Positions 5,918 to 8,048 of a DNA stretch of 8,048 nucleotides are shown here, one piece after another. The position numbers were made by a program, and so were the translations under genes. The DNA comes from Crocinitomicaceae bacterium. Its GTDB lineage: Bacteria > Bacteroidota > Bacteroidia > Flavobacteriales_D > Crocinitomicaceae. The notes below the pieces were generated by a model. That model did not search any database. It was not told the DNA's origin and saw only the letters and a program-made list of their open reading frames with translations. The stretch's first letter is position 1, and each line of letters begins with the position of its first letter. The stretch covers positions 1 to 8,048 of the forward strand of contig DQTF01000238.1 in the NCBI GenBank assembly GCA_015662935.1, written 5' to 3'.

Positions 5918-6934
5918 ATGAAATTACTATTTATCTTATTTTTAATTTGTTTTAATTCTCTTGCCCAAGAAGGAAAAATAATAGAGAATAAAATCACTCA
6001 TTTTTCTCTTCAAGAAGAACTAGATATAATAGATTTTATTGTTATTGAGACTGTTTTTAATAAAACAAAGCCAATCTTTTTATTTTGTCAAGGATCTCTT
6101 CCTGTTCCATTGATTATTGATTTTGAAAAAGGTTCTCCATTTATTTATGGGGGTGGAATTTCAAATTTTGATGTAGAGAAAATCAAAGAACATTACCATT
6201 TGGTTGTGATATCTATGCCTGAAACACCATTAAGAGTAAAAAGATCTAATTTGAATAATCAATATGCTTATGTTACTGACTCAGCTGATGAAAACAGTTA
6301 TAAGGAATCTTTTTTAAAGGCAGATTACCTAGAGAATTATGTAAATAGAGCAAATGCGGTATTAAATTTCCTGTTAAAGCAATCATGGGTAGAAAAAACT
6401 AAGTTGGTTGTTGCCGGTCATTCTCAAGGAGCAAGAGTTGCGACTAAACTAGTTGTGGACAATATAAATGTCACTCATTTAGGTTTGTTTGGGTTCAATC
6501 CTTTTGGGAGAATAGAACAAATGATTCGACAAGAAAGAAAAGATGCAGAAATAGGTAAAAAAACATGGGAAGAAGCAGAAGAAGGAATTGCTTACTGGGA
6601 ACAATTGTGGAGCGATGCAAACAATGAAGATAGTGTAAAATCAAACCCAAATTTAATTGCTTGGAAAAGTTTTTCTCAACCTCAGGTTAATGATTTGTTG
6701 AAAATTGATATTCCAACATACATCTGCTACGGAACGAAAGACATAATAGCTGATCATTGTGATTTACTCCCGATACTTTATACCTCTGCACAGAAAGATA
6801 ATCTGACCTTAACTAGAAAATACGGTTTGCAACATAACTTTTTTGAACTAAATGAAGAGGGTAGAGCAGACTATAATAAAGGTCACTGGATTGAGGTAAT
6901 GAATGACTTTGTGAAGTGGACTTTAGAAAAGTAA
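5918..6934 (+). CDS. Secreted alpha/beta hydrolase-like protein, unknown substrate
   Basis: 338 residues. Residues 1-17 form a signal peptide ending SLAQ, so it should act in the periplasm or outside the cell. The fold is alpha/beta hydrolase: FLFCQGSLPVP (54-64, oxyanion strand), VVAGHSQGARVA (164-175) with nucleophile S169, YICYGTKDIIAD (268-279) with D275 as likely acid, and GLQHNFFE (303-310) with H306 as likely base. An insert rich in charged and aromatic residues (about 200-260) forms a probable cap. This resembles serine esterases and peptidases of the dienelactone hydrolase/prolyl-oligopeptidase-like kind, but no specific family is recognised. The ATG is 2 bases after the VWA gene stop, so the two genes are almost certainly co-transcribed. 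The gene appears richer in A/T, especially in its first 400 bases, than its neighbours. The 3' end is 5 bases from a convergent gene, with no hairpin terminator in the gap. Confidence 0.8.
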   Translation: MKLLFILFLICFNSLAQEGKIIENKITHFSLQEELDIIDFIVIETVFNKTKPIFLFCQGSLPVPLIIDFEKGSPFIYGGGISNFDVEKIKEHYHLVVISMPETPLRVKRSNLNNQYAYVTDSADENSYKESFLKADYLENYVNRANAVLNFLLKQSWVEKTKLVVAGHSQGARVATKLVVDNINVTHLGLFGFNPFGRIEQMIRQERKDAEIGKKTWEEAEEGIAYWEQLWSDANNEDSVKSNPNLIAWKSFSQPQVNDLLKIDIPTYICYGTKDIIADHCDLLPILYTSAQKDNLTLTRKYGLQHNFFELNEEGRADYNKGHWIEVMNDFVKWTLEK

Positions 6935-6939
6935 ATAAA

Positions 6940-8048
6940 TTACTCCACTCCAACCTCAATCTTATACTGTGGTTTTCTCAATTCCGCAGGTAAATTAGCC
7001 AAGTCTGCTGTTTCAATTTTAAAAACTTCCGCTGCATTTTCGACGGATGAAAAGTGATTGCTTAACGCTGTGTTTCTTGCAGAAATCAATCCTGATAATT
7101 TTGTTGACAAAGCATTTTCTCCGATAACTTTACGCGCCATTTTCTCAATGGGTGCAGTTTCTTCTAAACCGGACTGAGCCACTAAAAATGTTTTAAAATC
7201 AACATCTTTATCTGAAATTGTTTGCCAATTAGCAGCATCGAATTTTTTCTTTGCTTCCAAGATGGCAATCGCATCTTTCTCCTCTTCACGGTTTGTCATT
7301 TGGATAAAAGTGAATAATAGCGCGGGTTTTTGTTCATGGAATTCAATGATTTTATTTAACAATGTCTTTTGATCAGTTGTGAAAGAAGACTGTCCGTATT
7401 CAAAGGGTAAAAATTCTAAATCTTCGGCATTCTTCCCTGCTAAACTAGACATTGCTCGCATTGGACTGGTCGCTGCCTTTGCAAAGAATTTACCCAAGGT
7501 CTTCCAAACCAATGGCATTATTTTGAAATCAGGTTCAGAAGGGTTTCCTGTAATTGGAACATCAAACTGAATGTTATCATTCTTGTCTTTCATTAGCATT
7601 AATGCCAGTTTTACAGGAACTTTATAGGCTGAATCACTTTTTATTTTCTTTCCAAATTCTAATTCTTTAATATCAAAACCATTCTCGTTGACCAAACTCG
7701 TTTCTGTCATATCCAAAGAAATATCATAGTTGAAAATTCCTTGCGTAATTGGCGAAGCAATGAAATATTCCGAATAGGGAGAAAAACTAAGCATGTCTAT
7801 ATTCTTGAAAGAAGAAGTGTATTTTACATTATACGTATTCGTCATATCGAGGACCATTTCTCCAACTATTTTCCCTTTCTCTCCAGAGGTCATGGAGAAT
7901 TGAGAACTTAAATTTTTCGAATTTTCAGAAATGTTATTGGCGGTTAAATTGATGTCTTTTACGATGTAAGAAAATGGTCTGTTCAAAGTGTTATCAGTAT
8001 AGAATATTTTTCCGTCCGTCATCTTCACTTGTTTAATCTCAAAATGGA
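6940..8048 (-). CDS. AsmA-like/DUF748 envelope protein, C-terminal part (partial)
   Basis: About 369 codons are visible, ending in the TAA at 6942-6940. The frame is open to the right edge (upstream residues read HFEIKQVKMTDG), so the GTG at 8028 is internal and the true start lies beyond 8048. The sequence matches the C-terminal architecture of DUF748/AsmA-family proteins: a beta-rich repeat section (SYIVKDINLTANNISE, GKIVGEMVLDM), the hallmark FDVPITGNPSEPDFKI followed by WKTLGKFFAKAATSPM, a FLPFEYGQSSFT segment, then an OmpA-like ending (LLNKIIEFHEQKPALLFTF and a downstream helix pair). Such proteins are large, anchored in the inner membrane and extended through the periplasm; relatives are implicated in lipid transport or outer-membrane assembly. 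Any N-terminal membrane helix would be outside the window. It converges on the preceding plus-strand operon with 5 bases between stop codons. Family assignment is fairly firm; the specific role is unknown. Confidence 0.8.
   Translation of the reverse strand, partial: HFEIKQVKMTDGKIFYTDNTLNRPFSYIVKDINLTANNISENSKNLSSQFSMTSGEKGKIVGEMVLDMTNTYNVKYTSSFKNIDMLSFSPYSEYFIASPITQGIFNYDISLDMTETSLVNENGFDIKELEFGKKIKSDSAYKVPVKLALMLMKDKNDNIQFDVPITGNPSEPDFKIMPLVWKTLGKFFAKAATSPMRAMSSLAGKNAEDLEFLPFEYGQSSFTTDQKTLLNKIIEFHEQKPALLFTFIQMTNREEEKDAIAILEAKKKFDAANWQTISDKDVDFKTFLVAQSGLEETAPIEKMARKVIGENALSTKLSGLISARNTALSNHFSSVENAAEVFKIETADLANLPAELRKPQYKIEVGVE

Noticed and set aside
5709..5918. Minus-strand 69-codon frame opposite the end of the VWA domain
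   Set aside because: It is antisense to conserved VWA sequence, with no recognisable protein features.
8026..8028. GTG at 8028 as the start of the AsmA-like gene
   Set aside because: The frame continues open to the edge of the window with protein-like sequence, and the family is much longer, so this is an internal codon.

Overview
The window looks like ordinary chromosomal DNA of a Bacteroidota bacterium, most likely a Flavobacteriales member. The basis is an AT-rich sequence, proteins of Bacteroidota type (eukaryote-like single-chain glycyl-tRNA synthetase, acidic-tailed lipoprotein signal, DUF1573-like and AsmA/DUF748-like domains), starts without clear Shine-Dalgarno sequences, and repeated TAnnTTTG -7 promoter elements just upstream of genes. 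I see no insertion sequence, phage gene, CRISPR array, tRNA or rRNA. Genus and species cannot be set from this sequence alone.

Layout. Bases 1-763 (minus strand) hold the N-terminal half of glycyl-tRNA synthetase, cut by the left edge. The 143-base gap at 764-906 contains a -7 box abutting the glyQS start, a perfect 22-bp palindrome whose T and A tracts are arranged the wrong way for a terminator, and a genuine A-stem-loop-T terminator for the next gene. Bases 907-2310 (minus) encode a persulfide dioxygenase fused to a pseudo-rhodanese and an active rhodanese (CstB-like); a near-consensus CRP/FNR-type operator lies about 41 bases upstream of its predicted transcription start. Bases 2387-2989 (minus) encode the ribosome-assembly GTPase YihA/YsxC.

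A 103-base divergent promoter region (2990-3092) leads to plus-strand genes: a small lipoprotein with a heavy-metal-associated (HMA) domain (3093-3596) and, 15 bases later, a YbfF-like alpha/beta hydrolase (3612-4373). A second plus-strand pair follows: a secreted von Willebrand factor A (VWA) protein (4446-5915) and, 2 bases later, a secreted alpha/beta hydrolase-like protein (5918-6934). The last gene, 6940-8048 (minus), is the C-terminal part of an AsmA/DUF748-type envelope protein, cut by the right edge and convergent with its neighbour.

How the genes relate. The dioxygenase-rhodanese is a self-contained sulfide/persulfide detoxification enzyme under its own, apparently regulated, promoter. 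GlyRS and YihA are translation housekeeping. The lipoprotein/hydrolase pair and the VWA/hydrolase pair look like two short operons, but no shared pathway can be read from sequence. I do not see a convincing new multi-gene system; the best leads are regulatory (the CRP/FNR-like site, the inverted-tract palindrome, leaderless-type promoters) plus the unusual C-x3-C HMA lipoprotein and the VWA protein's domain order.
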